Position numbers and translations under genes: made by a program. The notes below the pieces were generated by a model. The model was given only the letters and a program-made list of their open reading frames with translations, searched no databases and was not told where the DNA came from. Positions 34,044 to 43,220 of a stretch of 64,000 nt of DNA are shown piece after piece; position 1 is the stretch's first letter; the number at the start of each line of letters is the position of its first letter. Location: NCBI GenBank assembly GCA_947566645.1, contig CANOKL010000011.1, positions 1-64,000 of the forward strand. The letters run 5' to 3'. This stretch comes from an uncultured Lachnospiraceae bacterium (GTDB lineage Bacteria > Bacillota > Clostridia > Lachnospirales > Lachnospiraceae).

Positions 34044-35474
34044 CTAGTCCTCCCATTCAATCTTCATGCTGTCTGCAAAATCCTTATAGATCTTCCGGTA
34101 GGTCTCCCGCATGTGCTGGATCTTATACCGGAACATCACTCTTTTATACCCGCTCTCTCCCATGGCAAGACGCATAGGCTCATTTCTTGCCAGATCCACC
34201 ATAGCCTGTGCAATCTCCTCCACATTCATAATATGGGTGATGATCCCTGCCGGGCCGAAATCATCCGTTTCGCCGTACACCAGCCCTTTGCAGTTTCCCA
34301 CATCCGTGGCGATTACCGGCTTGTGAGCCGCATAGCCCTCCAGGATGGTCAGCGGCTGTCCTTCACTTAAGCTGGTCAGAATCGTCATGTCCATTCTTCC
34401 AAGATAATCCCGGATATCAATCCTCCCGGTAAAGACAACATCCTGGACCCCCAGTGCCTCCACCTGTTCGAAGCACTCACGGGCATACCCTTCATCTTCA
34501 TCCATGGGGCCCATAATCCAGAGCTTCAGTCTCGGCTCCCTCTCCTTGGCAAAGGCAAATGCCTGGATCATCGTCTTCACGTCCTTAATGGGCGTAACCC
34601 TTAAGACAGCGCCGATATTCACCATGCCCTCATCCTCTTCGGTCTTCCCAGGGATATCCGCAAGACGCTCTGTGGCAACTCCATTGGGTGTTACCATCGT
34701 CTTCTGGACCGGACAGCCAAGCTCAATCTGAAGCTCCCGCGCGTATTCATACAGGCTGGTAACCAGATCTGCCTTGTCATAAGCCAGCAGGGACATTTTC
34801 TTAAACTGCTCAATCCAGATATTCTTATACACCCCCTGTACCCAGTCGGCTCTTAAGAGTTCCTCCTCCCGTTCCCTCGTGTAGATTCCATGCTCAGAGA
34901 TCAGAAGCCGGCTTCCATAAAGAACCTTTGCCATGCTGCCAAGCACCCCGGCATATCCCGTAGCAACGCAGTGATACAGATCCGCCCTGGGCAGCTTCAT
35001 CTTCAGGGCAAAAAACAAAGGCAGATACACGGAACGCATGGTCCACAAAAAATCAGAGAACACAAGCTGGCTGTAATTCTGATCATAATATTCTCTTACA
35101 ATATTTAGAAAATCCTCTCCCATCAGAAGCTTATCCAGGGAAACCGACTTCTCCTGGAACAGGCGGAACACTGTCTCCCACTCCACACGGCGGTTTCTCA
35201 CAAGGCTGCGCAGCGCATGGTGCTCTTTCTTATTCAGCTTCAGGCTGCGCCATCCCTTCCGGTTCCAGTCAACATCCTCCAGATACAGCTCATGTACCTC
35301 CGAAACGTTCTCTGGCAGCTCATAAGTAAACTTCCCGCTCATGGAACGGTTGCTGATAATCGTCAGAATCACAAATTCCAGTTTCGGAAAAGACTGTATC
35401 ATTCCATGCACCCAGCTGGATACACCTCCTGCAACATATGGATAACATCCTTCTACTACTATACAGACCTTCAC
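34044..35474 (-). CDS. pelF: PelF-like GT4 glycosyltransferase
   Basis: 476 residues from a GTG with a perfect AAAGGAGGAG site. CIVVEGCYPYVAGGVSSWVH is the hallmark N-terminus of PelF, the GT4 enzyme that polymerises Pel from UDP-sugars (UDP-GalNAc preferred in Pseudomonas). Also visible: HGIYTREREEELL, IGAVLRVTPIKDVKTMIQAF and SLSEGQPLTILEGYAAHKPV (EX7E region), then TDVGNCKGLVYGE. It is cytosolic and should dock on the PelD/PelE/PelG complex. Sugar type in this organism cannot be predicted; the fused epimerase-like domain of PelD is not catalytic by sequence. Confidence 0.9.
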   Translation of the reverse strand: MKVCIVVEGCYPYVAGGVSSWVHGMIQSFPKLEFVILTIISNRSMSGKFTYELPENVSEVHELYLEDVDWNRKGWRSLKLNKKEHHALRSLVRNRRVEWETVFRLFQEKSVSLDKLLMGEDFLNIVREYYDQNYSQLVFSDFLWTMRSVYLPLFFALKMKLPRADLYHCVATGYAGVLGSMAKVLYGSRLLISEHGIYTREREEELLRADWVQGVYKNIWIEQFKKMSLLAYDKADLVTSLYEYARELQIELGCPVQKTMVTPNGVATERLADIPGKTEEDEGMVNIGAVLRVTPIKDVKTMIQAFAFAKEREPRLKLWIMGPMDEDEGYARECFEQVEALGVQDVVFTGRIDIRDYLGRMDMTILTSLSEGQPLTILEGYAAHKPVIATDVGNCKGLVYGETDDFGPAGIITHIMNVEEIAQAMVDLARNEPMRLAMGESGYKRVMFRYKIQHMRETYRKIYKDFADSMKIEWED

Positions 35475-35522
35475 TTGCCTCCTCCTTTCAGAGTAACTGC
35501 CGCGCAATTACCTTTCAGGGAC

Positions 35523-37406
35523 TCAATAATAAAATCTCTCATCCCCGGGCTTCAGCCTGATCTCAATCTCACTTTTCCTTGCCTCAATCAGACAGACGCC
35601 CTCTTCCAGCTCCCGGAAGTCTCCGCCCTTAACCTCTTTGATCTCATTTCCATAATTTCTGAACAAAAACCACGACGTGCCCTCTGCCCCTTCTATTTTC
35701 AGATAAATCGTATCCCCCTTCTGGCTGTCTGTGTAATCAAGCGCCAGTAAATTCCGGATACGGGCATCGCTCTCCGTCGCCGCCACACCGTCAAAGCCCT
35801 CAAAACTCTGTCCGAAGACATTCACATTTCTGATAAATTGTTTGTGGCACTCATCCCATGTATCCTCCTCATTCTCAGGATACGCCACGCGCTCCATATC
35901 ACAGGAAAGATTCAGATATCCCAGCGCTGTCTCCACACTCCGTACCCGGAAATCACTCCTGTAGGAATACTTAAGCCCGTCGCTGACTGCGCGCTGGACT
36001 GTGATATAATCTGACAAGTATCTGATCAGGCTTACATCCTTCTCATCGTAATCCATAAGCACTGTTCTGACTGAGGACAGGAATTCCCCCTCCAGAACCT
36101 CTTCCGTCTCAGCCTCCTTCATGTCTCCTGCATAAAATGAAGAAAACCTGTAATCCGGCGCATGCTCCTGCATAAATCTCTCATCCTCGGAAATCTTCTC
36201 TCCGACAGTGGTATCTGACACGCTAAGCCCGGTCAGTCCAGGCTCTGCCGACCTCTCGTGGAAGATCTTCAGATAATACTGGAACTGCTCTGCATCCGGA
36301 AGATTCTGATCCGAATAATCATACTGGGGAGTCATCATACAGGAAATTCCAAATGAATAATCCCGGAGCGCGGATGTAATATCAGGCCATACAAGCTCCT
36401 GATCTAAGAGCTTCATAGAACGTGCATAATACTTCTCCATCTCGTCTCTGTTCTCATCCGCTGTACCCGGATAATTTGCCAGGACCAGATTCTGGGCATT
36501 CACGACCGGATAGAGCTCGTAAGGATACATCTCCGCCGACATAGCGGACAAAAGGCCAAGCCCTGTAATCCCCTCCATATAGTCACCGTTCACTGCGAAC
36601 ACATAGGCGGAGCCAAAGCTTTTCCGCCAGATCACAACCGGATAGTCCTCCTTTTCCACGCTCTCATCTGCCGGGATTCCCTTCATATATACCTTTGTAC
36701 CCGAAGACAGGCTGTACCATGGAAAGGTTAGATCCATATCCTGATATTTTTCCTCTTCCTTCTCCTCTGCCTTATAGATCACCTCTCCGCCCAGTAAAAA
36801 GCCTCCGTACAGATGGATTCCCTCTACCGTAGTCTCGGATGCAGAGATCCGGCGTATGCCAAGAAGCTCTCTGACTGCTTTATTTCGTCTGACAACTGAT
36901 ACATCCGGAAGACCAGAAAGCACAAGATGTGTCCCCTTGTCCACACATTGCATGAGAAAGTCCGTCTCTTCCTTCTCTCCCCATTTCACACAGTCCGGAT
37001 TCAGCACCAGCATCTCTGGAAGCTCTGCCTGCACCTGTTCCTCCCTGTACGCAGAAAGGCACTTATAAATAGATATATCCCGCTTTGTATAAGAAACCCA
37101 TTCGCGGACTGTCTCTGCCAGACTCTTTCCTCCCGAGCTGATACACACTACCTTGTTACGCCTGGAGGACTCCCGGCTCTCTTTCCCAGTACCGCCCTCT
37201 TTCTGTTCTGCTGTATGCTCTTCCTCTTTCACACCATCCGGCACATACATGCTGACCTTCGAAGGATAATCCTCTGCTGTCTCCGTAATAAATGGATTTG
37301 CCTCATACTCATTCCATCTGTCCTTCAGATTATTCATAAACATACAGAGGAAAAAAATTACAAACATCAAAGTACTGATTGTGAAAAAATTCCGGCGTGA
37401 TATCAT
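35523..37406 (-). CDS. DUF2194-like membrane-anchored protein of the Pel-like operon
   Basis: 627 residues: an N-terminal membrane anchor (FFTISTLMFVIFFLCMFM), a charged linker to about residue 85, then a large extracellular domain of the DUF2194 type. Landmarks are GSAYVFAVNGDYMEGITGLG, YPVVNAQNLVLANYPGTADE and a C-terminal beta-rich part. The order of genes (pelD, pelE, this region, pelF, pelG) puts it where Gram-positive pel loci carry the deacetylase PelA-DA, so it may be its counterpart. The segment LANYPG lacks the acidic pair expected of a metal-dependent deacetylase, so enzyme activity is doubtful. That link is inference. Confidence 0.6.
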   Translation of the reverse strand: MISRRNFFTISTLMFVIFFLCMFMNNLKDRWNEYEANPFITETAEDYPSKVSMYVPDGVKEEEHTAEQKEGGTGKESRESSRRNKVVCISSGGKSLAETVREWVSYTKRDISIYKCLSAYREEQVQAELPEMLVLNPDCVKWGEKEETDFLMQCVDKGTHLVLSGLPDVSVVRRNKAVRELLGIRRISASETTVEGIHLYGGFLLGGEVIYKAEEKEEEKYQDMDLTFPWYSLSSGTKVYMKGIPADESVEKEDYPVVIWRKSFGSAYVFAVNGDYMEGITGLGLLSAMSAEMYPYELYPVVNAQNLVLANYPGTADENRDEMEKYYARSMKLLDQELVWPDITSALRDYSFGISCMMTPQYDYSDQNLPDAEQFQYYLKIFHERSAEPGLTGLSVSDTTVGEKISEDERFMQEHAPDYRFSSFYAGDMKEAETEEVLEGEFLSSVRTVLMDYDEKDVSLIRYLSDYITVQRAVSDGLKYSYRSDFRVRSVETALGYLNLSCDMERVAYPENEEDTWDECHKQFIRNVNVFGQSFEGFDGVAATESDARIRNLLALDYTDSQKGDTIYLKIEGAEGTSWFLFRNYGNEIKEVKGGDFRELEEGVCLIEARKSEIEIRLKPGDERFYY

Positions 37407-37422
37407 GTTATCCTCTCCTCAT

Positions 37423-39822
37423 CTATTCCTCTCCATTAAATCCGTAATCAATCGCAAAATTATACAGGCTGTATCCATTCTGTTTCACACGATAGCAGAC
37501 AAAACGATCTGTTTCATAGTAAGTCTCCATCTCATTGGGATACAGTTCTTTGAACTTCTGCGCCCAGTAATACATATGAGACATGGTAACGTAGCGGTCA
37601 TCCCCGATATAGGGCAGAATTCCCGGCTGCTCTGACACCGGCTGCCGCGCGCCCTCCAGTGATACCTTCTTCACAGCCTCTTCTGTATTAATATAATCCC
37701 GGTACAGCAAGGGGATCTTTTCTATAAAAAAATACACTGTGGAGGTAGGAATCGTAATATCCGTATCCTCATCAAGGGAACGCATATCCTTCAGAAATTT
37801 AATGATCTCATAGTGATAGCCAAGGTCATAATCTCCCAGCATCTGGCGCTCATCATTTGCGGAGCAGATAGTAAATGCTTCCTCCTTATTTTCCCGTACT
37901 ATATTGCTCAGGCAAGTCATCGCTTCATTTGTCTCATAGGGGCTCACGCACACAGGAGCTCTTGTTCCCGTCATGACCGTCAAAACACAGGCCCCGGCAA
38001 GTGCTGCAAAGGAACAGACATTACGTGCCTTCTCCCATTTAAACAGGACGAATATCACCCCGTCCACGCAGAGACTCCATACCACCGGAATCCCGTACCC
38101 GATATAGACAGAATAGCGGGAAACCTCCAGAAGCTGCATAAGCCCCAGTTCAGCCGATGCCTGGAGCACCGCCATGGCCGCCATATAGATACTAAATGAA
38201 AGCAGCACGCCTCCATAATCCGCCCTCCGGAAGATGCACCAGAAAATTCCAAGCAAAAACAAAGCCACGATACTTCCCAGCATAAATTCTGCGGTCTTCA
38301 TATCCGTTGACACATAGTAGTCAAGACGGTCCAGCACGGCCTCCTTCACACCCATCTGCCCTTTCTTCTCACCGGCGTTTCCGTCATCTGCCGGCTTCTG
38401 CGTCTGTGAACCGGACTTCCATTGGGCCAGCCCCCAGTTCAGGGAAGCCTGCATCGGCGTTCCGGTGACAAATGCTGCCGCCATCGGAAGCACAGCAAGC
38501 AGAATCCCCGCAATACCCGCTGCCACAATCCGCTTAAAATACCGCCACCGGAATACACGGAAGCAGAATCCTGCCCCAATCGCAAGACAGAGCAGACCGG
38601 CTATGATCGTATCGTAAAAATGCACGGAAAGCGTAAGGGATACACTAATGGCAAATAATACCAGGTTCCCTCTCCTGCATAATCTCTGAAATACTCTGCC
38701 GGCTGTGGCTTTCGCCTTGTCTACTGCTCTCTTCCACCGGCCTTTTCCTGCACTCCCCGTATTTTCCGTAACATCTTCACCCTCTGTACCAGCCACATGG
38801 TCTGTATCCGCCACATGATCTATATCTGCTATATGACCCATATCAGCTTTATGATCTGTATCCGCTACATGATCTATATCTGCTACATGACCTGTATCAG
38901 CTTTATGATCTGCAGCAGTCAGGGCTATCCCTTTCTCCTGCAGAAATGCAAAGGCAAAATAAGCCGCCGGCAGGATAAAGGCCATGCCAAACTCCTGGGG
39001 AAGGGTTGCATGGTACCTGATATAGGTATATTCATAAAATCTATTTGAAACAATATAGATAAAAATCCCGATATATGGGGCATACTTCGACTTGCACACA
39101 CTGCGCAGGAATGCCAGAAGCACCAGATGGATCACAACCGTCTGCACAAGGTAAAAGAGTCTGAGAAGCACATAGGTATGGAACCCGAACACTGCATGCA
39201 GATAATAAAGCAGGCAGTGAAGACCAAAGGGATAGACACCGTCTGCAAAGATATTTCCATTCCCCATTTCATTAATCCAGTAATTGTGAAGTACAATATC
39301 AGAAGCGCAATAGCCGTAGACATTGACTGCATTGGTCCCATACATATAAAGAAGCAGCACAAGAAGACCAGACACCAGCAGGATCTCCAGTCCGTGATTT
39401 TTCCGGTATTCCCTGCACTTTTTCCCGGCTGAAGCAGAAAAGCGCCTGAGACTTCTTCCGAGTTTAAGAAGCAGTGTCTTTCTCCCCATCTCACCGCCCA
39501 GAATCAGCAGCAGCCTCCACAGCTTTTCTTCCGTCTGACGGCCCAGTGAGTCCCTGTACCTTTTCCAGGCAGCCAGAAGAAACGGGGCAAGCGTGCCCAG
39601 AATCAGTGTAAACCGAAAGGATATATGTAAAAGCTGCAGCAGGTATACCAGGTTAATAATATAAAAATGTCCGATTAAAAAATATGCCATGAACCTTGCA
39701 GGCGCACTGCCAAAGCCCGAAAGCCTCTTATGCAGAAAAAGCCATGGCAGCAAAAGTGTCACGCCAAAATATGCCGCTGTGATTCCTATAAGCTGTAATA
39801 CCGTAAGCATTGACATTGACAT
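37423..39822 (-). CDS. Large polytopic membrane protein of the Pel-like operon
   Basis: 799 residues from the ATG at 39822, which follows AAGGGGG. About 13 hydrophobic segments in two blocks, separated by a soluble stretch around residues 300-370 that includes seven hexapeptide repeats of the D/G-H-x-A-D-x type. The C-terminal 170 residues are outside or inside as a soluble tail. Topology and the YASDIVLHNYWINEMGNGNI-like loop after the fourth helix recall GT-C glycosyltransferases and polysaccharide polymerases, but no catalytic motif is certain. It is not in the canonical pel set, so it may be a lineage-specific part. Confidence 0.7.
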   Translation of the reverse strand: MSMSMLTVLQLIGITAAYFGVTLLLPWLFLHKRLSGFGSAPARFMAYFLIGHFYIINLVYLLQLLHISFRFTLILGTLAPFLLAAWKRYRDSLGRQTEEKLWRLLLILGGEMGRKTLLLKLGRSLRRFSASAGKKCREYRKNHGLEILLVSGLLVLLLYMYGTNAVNVYGYCASDIVLHNYWINEMGNGNIFADGVYPFGLHCLLYYLHAVFGFHTYVLLRLFYLVQTVVIHLVLLAFLRSVCKSKYAPYIGIFIYIVSNRFYEYTYIRYHATLPQEFGMAFILPAAYFAFAFLQEKGIALTAADHKADTGHVADIDHVADTDHKADMGHIADIDHVADTDHVAGTEGEDVTENTGSAGKGRWKRAVDKAKATAGRVFQRLCRRGNLVLFAISVSLTLSVHFYDTIIAGLLCLAIGAGFCFRVFRWRYFKRIVAAGIAGILLAVLPMAAAFVTGTPMQASLNWGLAQWKSGSQTQKPADDGNAGEKKGQMGVKEAVLDRLDYYVSTDMKTAEFMLGSIVALFLLGIFWCIFRRADYGGVLLSFSIYMAAMAVLQASAELGLMQLLEVSRYSVYIGYGIPVVWSLCVDGVIFVLFKWEKARNVCSFAALAGACVLTVMTGTRAPVCVSPYETNEAMTCLSNIVRENKEEAFTICSANDERQMLGDYDLGYHYEIIKFLKDMRSLDEDTDITIPTSTVYFFIEKIPLLYRDYINTEEAVKKVSLEGARQPVSEQPGILPYIGDDRYVTMSHMYYWAQKFKELYPNEMETYYETDRFVCYRVKQNGYSLYNFAIDYGFNGEE
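38785..38910 (-). repeat. 18-bp tandem repeat coding for His/Asp hexapeptides
   Basis: Seven consecutive 18-bp units code DHKADT, GHVADI, DHVADT, DHKADM, GHIADI, DHVADT and DHVAGT. Units 1-3 and 4-6 form two 54-bp higher-order repeats. It lies in a soluble loop of the large membrane protein and is likely to vary in copy number. Confidence 0.9.
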
Positions 39823-39871
39823 GGTTAATAGCCCCCTTATGTAATCAGTTCCGCAAGTTAACAAGTCTTTT

Positions 39872-40837
39872 CTATGAACTAAAAATACGAATCAGTTCCA
39901 GCGTCTCATTGTCAATCAATACATCTGACCTTTTCAGAGTCTCCAGGGTCTCAAAGAACTTTTCCCTGTTCTGTTCCGCAAAGTAGAGCTTCATCCTGCA
40001 GGTATAGGAAGCCAGTTCCTCCGGGTACTGCTCCTTCATACGGAGGCACCATTTTCCAGTACTTTCGTAGTCCTTCATCTCCAGCAGCCTCAGACAGACC
40101 GCCTCATATCTCACATCTGTAAGCTTAGAAGCATCCTTACCATACAGAAGCTCTGCCGTCTCTTCCATGATCATCACAAATTTTCTCTGTTCATGCTCTG
40201 AAAAGATACGCTGTCTCAGAATATGATCCATATAATCAATCAGCATCTCCTCACATTCCGTCTGCGAGTCGTCCTCTTCCTCAATCTGCTTCCTCAGCTT
40301 CTGTACATAGAGCCGGAATTTGTTCAGCTCATCTGACAAAACCGCAGCCGCATAATGAGAGGTCTCCGAGTCCTCGCTGTCTAGTGCAAGCGTAATGGAT
40401 GCAAGGGAATCCCCGATATCCTGCCGCATCACATTCATAAGAACAGAACGGAGATTCTTCTTTTCATTTACCAGAATCGCTTCTTCCAGAGGAATGATAT
40501 CCCGTTCTGCCTCTTCGTCCGCCTTCTGGTTAGTCTTTACACGGTCCTTACTAAAAACAACATCAGCCAGGTTCGCATCACGCCAGAACACAAACAGATA
40601 AAACAGATGTCCCATCAGAAAAAACAGCGGGACAATCATCGGGCAGAGTACCATTACAATAAACCGGATCACATAGGCTCTCCTGTTATCATACAGAGCC
40701 TCCTCCTTATCCTGATCAGAGGCCAGGGCATGCGCCGGCACAATTACAAAGATCCCTGCCAGCAGATAAATGACTGACACGATCAGATTCACGGCAATCA
40801 CCAACAGAAACAGAACCTCGTCCCGTGCCATACTCAT
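39872..40837 (-). CDS. pelE: PelE-like membrane/TPR scaffold protein
   Basis: 321 residues. Two membrane regions (about 7-36 and 52-85) precede a cytosolic helical domain. RSVLMNVMRQDIGDSLASIT followed by DSETSHYAAAVLSDEL is the sequence I would expect of the PelE family, which links PelD to the PelF synthase through TPR-like repeats. The rest is helical pairs of TPR size. It overlaps the PelD-like gene by 4 bp (ATGA), so the two are translationally coupled. No enzyme motif. Confidence 0.8.
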   Translation of the reverse strand: MSMARDEVLFLLVIAVNLIVSVIYLLAGIFVIVPAHALASDQDKEEALYDNRRAYVIRFIVMVLCPMIVPLFFLMGHLFYLFVFWRDANLADVVFSKDRVKTNQKADEEAERDIIPLEEAILVNEKKNLRSVLMNVMRQDIGDSLASITLALDSEDSETSHYAAAVLSDELNKFRLYVQKLRKQIEEEDDSQTECEEMLIDYMDHILRQRIFSEHEQRKFVMIMEETAELLYGKDASKLTDVRYEAVCLRLLEMKDYESTGKWCLRMKEQYPEELASYTCRMKLYFAEQNREKFFETLETLKRSDVLIDNETLELIRIFSS

Positions 40838-43029
40838 AATACCGCCTCCTCATCAATCCGGCACTCATAGCCAAGATTCCTGAAGCGTTCGATAATACCA
40901 CCCACATTCTGCTTATTCGTATTGGACAAAAGGGCATAGAGCTTTCCCTTCTTAAAGATCCCCAGATAATCCGTCTGCCGGATCGTACTGCCAAGCGCTT
41001 TTGCCACCTGTTCATAATTCTTTTCCTTTGTGAGAACTTCTAATAATACATATTCCGTAAGCCCTTTATCCTTTGCATCGAAAAAGGCCTTCGCCAGCTG
41101 GGTAAATGCCTCCTCGCCAAGAACACTTGTCCCCTCTACATACCGCTGATTCCTGAGCGCCTCAAGATAACGGTTAGCACGTACAACCGCATTCTGTATC
41201 AGATAACCTACAATAGTAAGCCGGTTCGCCTCTCCAAGCGTCATGCGCTCCCACGGAACGCCCCAGAGCATCAGAATCAGCTGCATATCATCCTCTGAAT
41301 AGACGGAACTTGCCATCATGGGCATATTCTCCACCATATCCCGGTTTATGTACACACGGCGTTCCCTGATCTCGTTATACATGTCCTCCATATCCGTATA
41401 TTTTATGGAATACCCAAGTCTGCGCGCCTCTGGAGAAGTAGCGGAAAAAAGTCTCGCATAATCCCCATTAGCAACGTTATATACTGCCACATCCCTGCAG
41501 TCCATAAGCCTTGACAGCACCTGGGCCGCATAGAACAGTACTTCCTCCGGTCCGTACTGTTCAAGAGTCGAGGATACCTCATAGATCTTCCCAAGGCTCT
41601 CCTTATGATTAACTACCTGGGACTCAAAATTATGCTTCATCTTAACATTGCTGTCATTAATCTCTTCAATATCCTTAAGCTGTCCGTTCAGATACTTTGC
41701 CCTGCTGTTCCCCTCATTTCTGATAAAGCTCACCTGGTCCTTCAGATACCCTACAACCAGTCCGACTATAAATAGCTGCGCCATCCACACATAGGTATTA
41801 TAATCAAGCAGCACATCAAACCCGCTGTGACTTCCCATCTCATAATAGCAGTATCCCACAACCGAGAGCAGGCCGGAAAACACAGCCTGCTGCTGCCCGT
41901 GCACCACTGCAAACAGCAGTACATACAGCAGATAAATATCAAGCTTTGCCAGAAACTCACTGTCTCCCGCTATGCGGTTCAGCCAGGAGGCAAGGAAAAA
42001 GCACGCCAGAGCCTCTACAAAGGGAAATGCAGCCTTAACAATCCTCCTAAGAAGGTTCCACAGCCTGACTGCCAGCCCGCCGCCTGTATCCTCCTCTGTG
42101 ATAAAGGAATTGCTGTGCCGCTTCATATAATGGACAACCTGCCGCACTCCCCTCTCATAATCATTGAACAGATCATAGGGAAACTCAGCCTTATATCTGC
42201 TGCTGTCCAGAACAATCCGGTTATTCAGGCCTGCCGTACTGTCAGATACCGTAACCCCGGCACCCATCTCCTCCTTCACCTGCTCCGCAAGCTTCAGCTC
42301 ATCAATCGCAGCCTCTGAAGAAATATTATAGACAGAATGCCATGGTTTCCCCTCGCACATCACTCTGTAAGCCAGCTCTACGGCATCATTAATGTAAATC
42401 ATGGAAAAAACATTCTTACCGTTCGCCGAAATCCTTCCAGTCTTCAGCGCCTCCAGGCACATCCTGAAACAGGCATGCTCCTCTGTCTTTCCCTTCTGGG
42501 GCACCCAGTACATATTGTCAAAACGCAGAACCAGTGTATCCACTCCCTGGGTCCTGCGGTAATTTTCACACGTCTCCTCGCCCTGTGCCAGAGCCAGCGC
42601 CCGGAATCCTCTTGGGGACAGAGGTTCATCCTCCGGCACATTGTCAATATGTACTCCTCCGTATACTTCCTGGGAAGAAAAATATACGAACTTCCCACTT
42701 CCGGACATGCTAAAAGCAGACAGAATATTCACAAGCCCTGTCGTATAACGCACGGCCTCCTGTCTTGCCTCTGTCTCCCAGTTAAAGTTCGTGTCATATG
42801 CACCCATAAACACAACAACATCCGGTCTTATACTTTCAAAAATATCCTTGATGCTTCCGCTGTCATATGGGAAATTATACTTTTCAAATACCTTCTTATA
42901 AGAAAAGCGATTGTCTCTCTGCCCCGTCAGCAGATATACGCGGTGACCATTCTTGCTTAACTTGCTAATCATCTGATCCATCAGCACGCTTCCGCCGCCA
43001 ATCAATAATACAACCATCATTTTCACCAT
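40834..43029 (-). CDS. pelD: SDR-PelD fusion: c-di-GMP receptor of the Pel-like operon
   Basis: 731 residues. 1-310: extended short-chain dehydrogenase/epimerase fold (LLIGGGSVLMDQMI, FSSQEVYGG, then PRGFRALALAQGEE where active enzymes have YxxxK, so Tyr is Phe-142 and Lys is Ala-146). 330-430: four membrane helices. 435-475: coil. About 480-610: GAF-like. 615-731: degenerate GGDEF domain in which the active site reads FKKGKLY while an RxxD I-site is kept (R684-Q-T-D687). In PelD this site binds c-di-GMP and switches on Pel synthesis. First gene of the operon. The start codon is uncertain (ATG at 43029 or 43020), as ribosome sites are weak. Confidence 0.85.
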   Translation of the reverse strand: MVKMMVVLLIGGGSVLMDQMISKLSKNGHRVYLLTGQRDNRFSYKKVFEKYNFPYDSGSIKDIFESIRPDVVVFMGAYDTNFNWETEARQEAVRYTTGLVNILSAFSMSGSGKFVYFSSQEVYGGVHIDNVPEDEPLSPRGFRALALAQGEETCENYRRTQGVDTLVLRFDNMYWVPQKGKTEEHACFRMCLEALKTGRISANGKNVFSMIYINDAVELAYRVMCEGKPWHSVYNISSEAAIDELKLAEQVKEEMGAGVTVSDSTAGLNNRIVLDSSRYKAEFPYDLFNDYERGVRQVVHYMKRHSNSFITEEDTGGGLAVRLWNLLRRIVKAAFPFVEALACFFLASWLNRIAGDSEFLAKLDIYLLYVLLFAVVHGQQQAVFSGLLSVVGYCYYEMGSHSGFDVLLDYNTYVWMAQLFIVGLVVGYLKDQVSFIRNEGNSRAKYLNGQLKDIEEINDSNVKMKHNFESQVVNHKESLGKIYEVSSTLEQYGPEEVLFYAAQVLSRLMDCRDVAVYNVANGDYARLFSATSPEARRLGYSIKYTDMEDMYNEIRERRVYINRDMVENMPMMASSVYSEDDMQLILMLWGVPWERMTLGEANRLTIVGYLIQNAVVRANRYLEALRNQRYVEGTSVLGEEAFTQLAKAFFDAKDKGLTEYVLLEVLTKEKNYEQVAKALGSTIRQTDYLGIFKKGKLYALLSNTNKQNVGGIIERFRNLGYECRIDEEAVL

Positions 43030-43101
43030 CTTTACTAGTTTTATATGGATATTTTTTTAACTTTTTAGCACAATTGCAAAATAGCTTCATTTTCTCATAT
43101 C

Positions 43102-43136
43102 AGTATAGCAAATGAGGGCGTACCACTAAGCGTACC
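43102..43136 (-). promoter_or_regulatory. Promoter and direct repeats upstream of the Pel-like operon
   Basis: Minus-strand extended -10 TGC-TATACT (43102-43107) with a weak -35 (TTAGTG, 16-bp spacer). Two direct GCGTACC copies (43118-43124 and 43130-43136 on the plus strand, 12 bp apart) cover the -35 region, a likely activator or repressor site. Confidence 0.5.
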
Positions 43137-43152
43137 TTTTTTATAAAATTTG

Positions 43153-43192
43153 ATTGGGGACGGGGCATTTTTAAAAATGCCCCGTCCCCAAT
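43153..43192. repeat. GGGGACGGGG palindrome, copy 4
   Basis: Perfect 40-bp palindrome, 28 bp downstream of the stop of the minus-strand SEC-C gene and just before the Pel-like promoter; it could insulate that operon from read-through. Confidence 0.88.
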
Positions 43193-43220
43193 TTTACCAT
43201 TTTACCCTTGCCTGCTGCCT

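Noticed and set aside
38797-39048. Plus-strand frame with a striking Met/Ile/Cys repeat
   Set aside because: It is the antisense reading of the His/Asp hexapeptide repeat in the large membrane protein; no ribosome site and no separate evidence of coding.
28809-43029. Cellulose or poly-N-acetylglucosamine synthase operon
   Set aside because: No processive GT2 synthase with a PilZ domain or QxxRW motif was found; the GT4 PelF-like enzyme and PelG-like exporter fit Pel instead.
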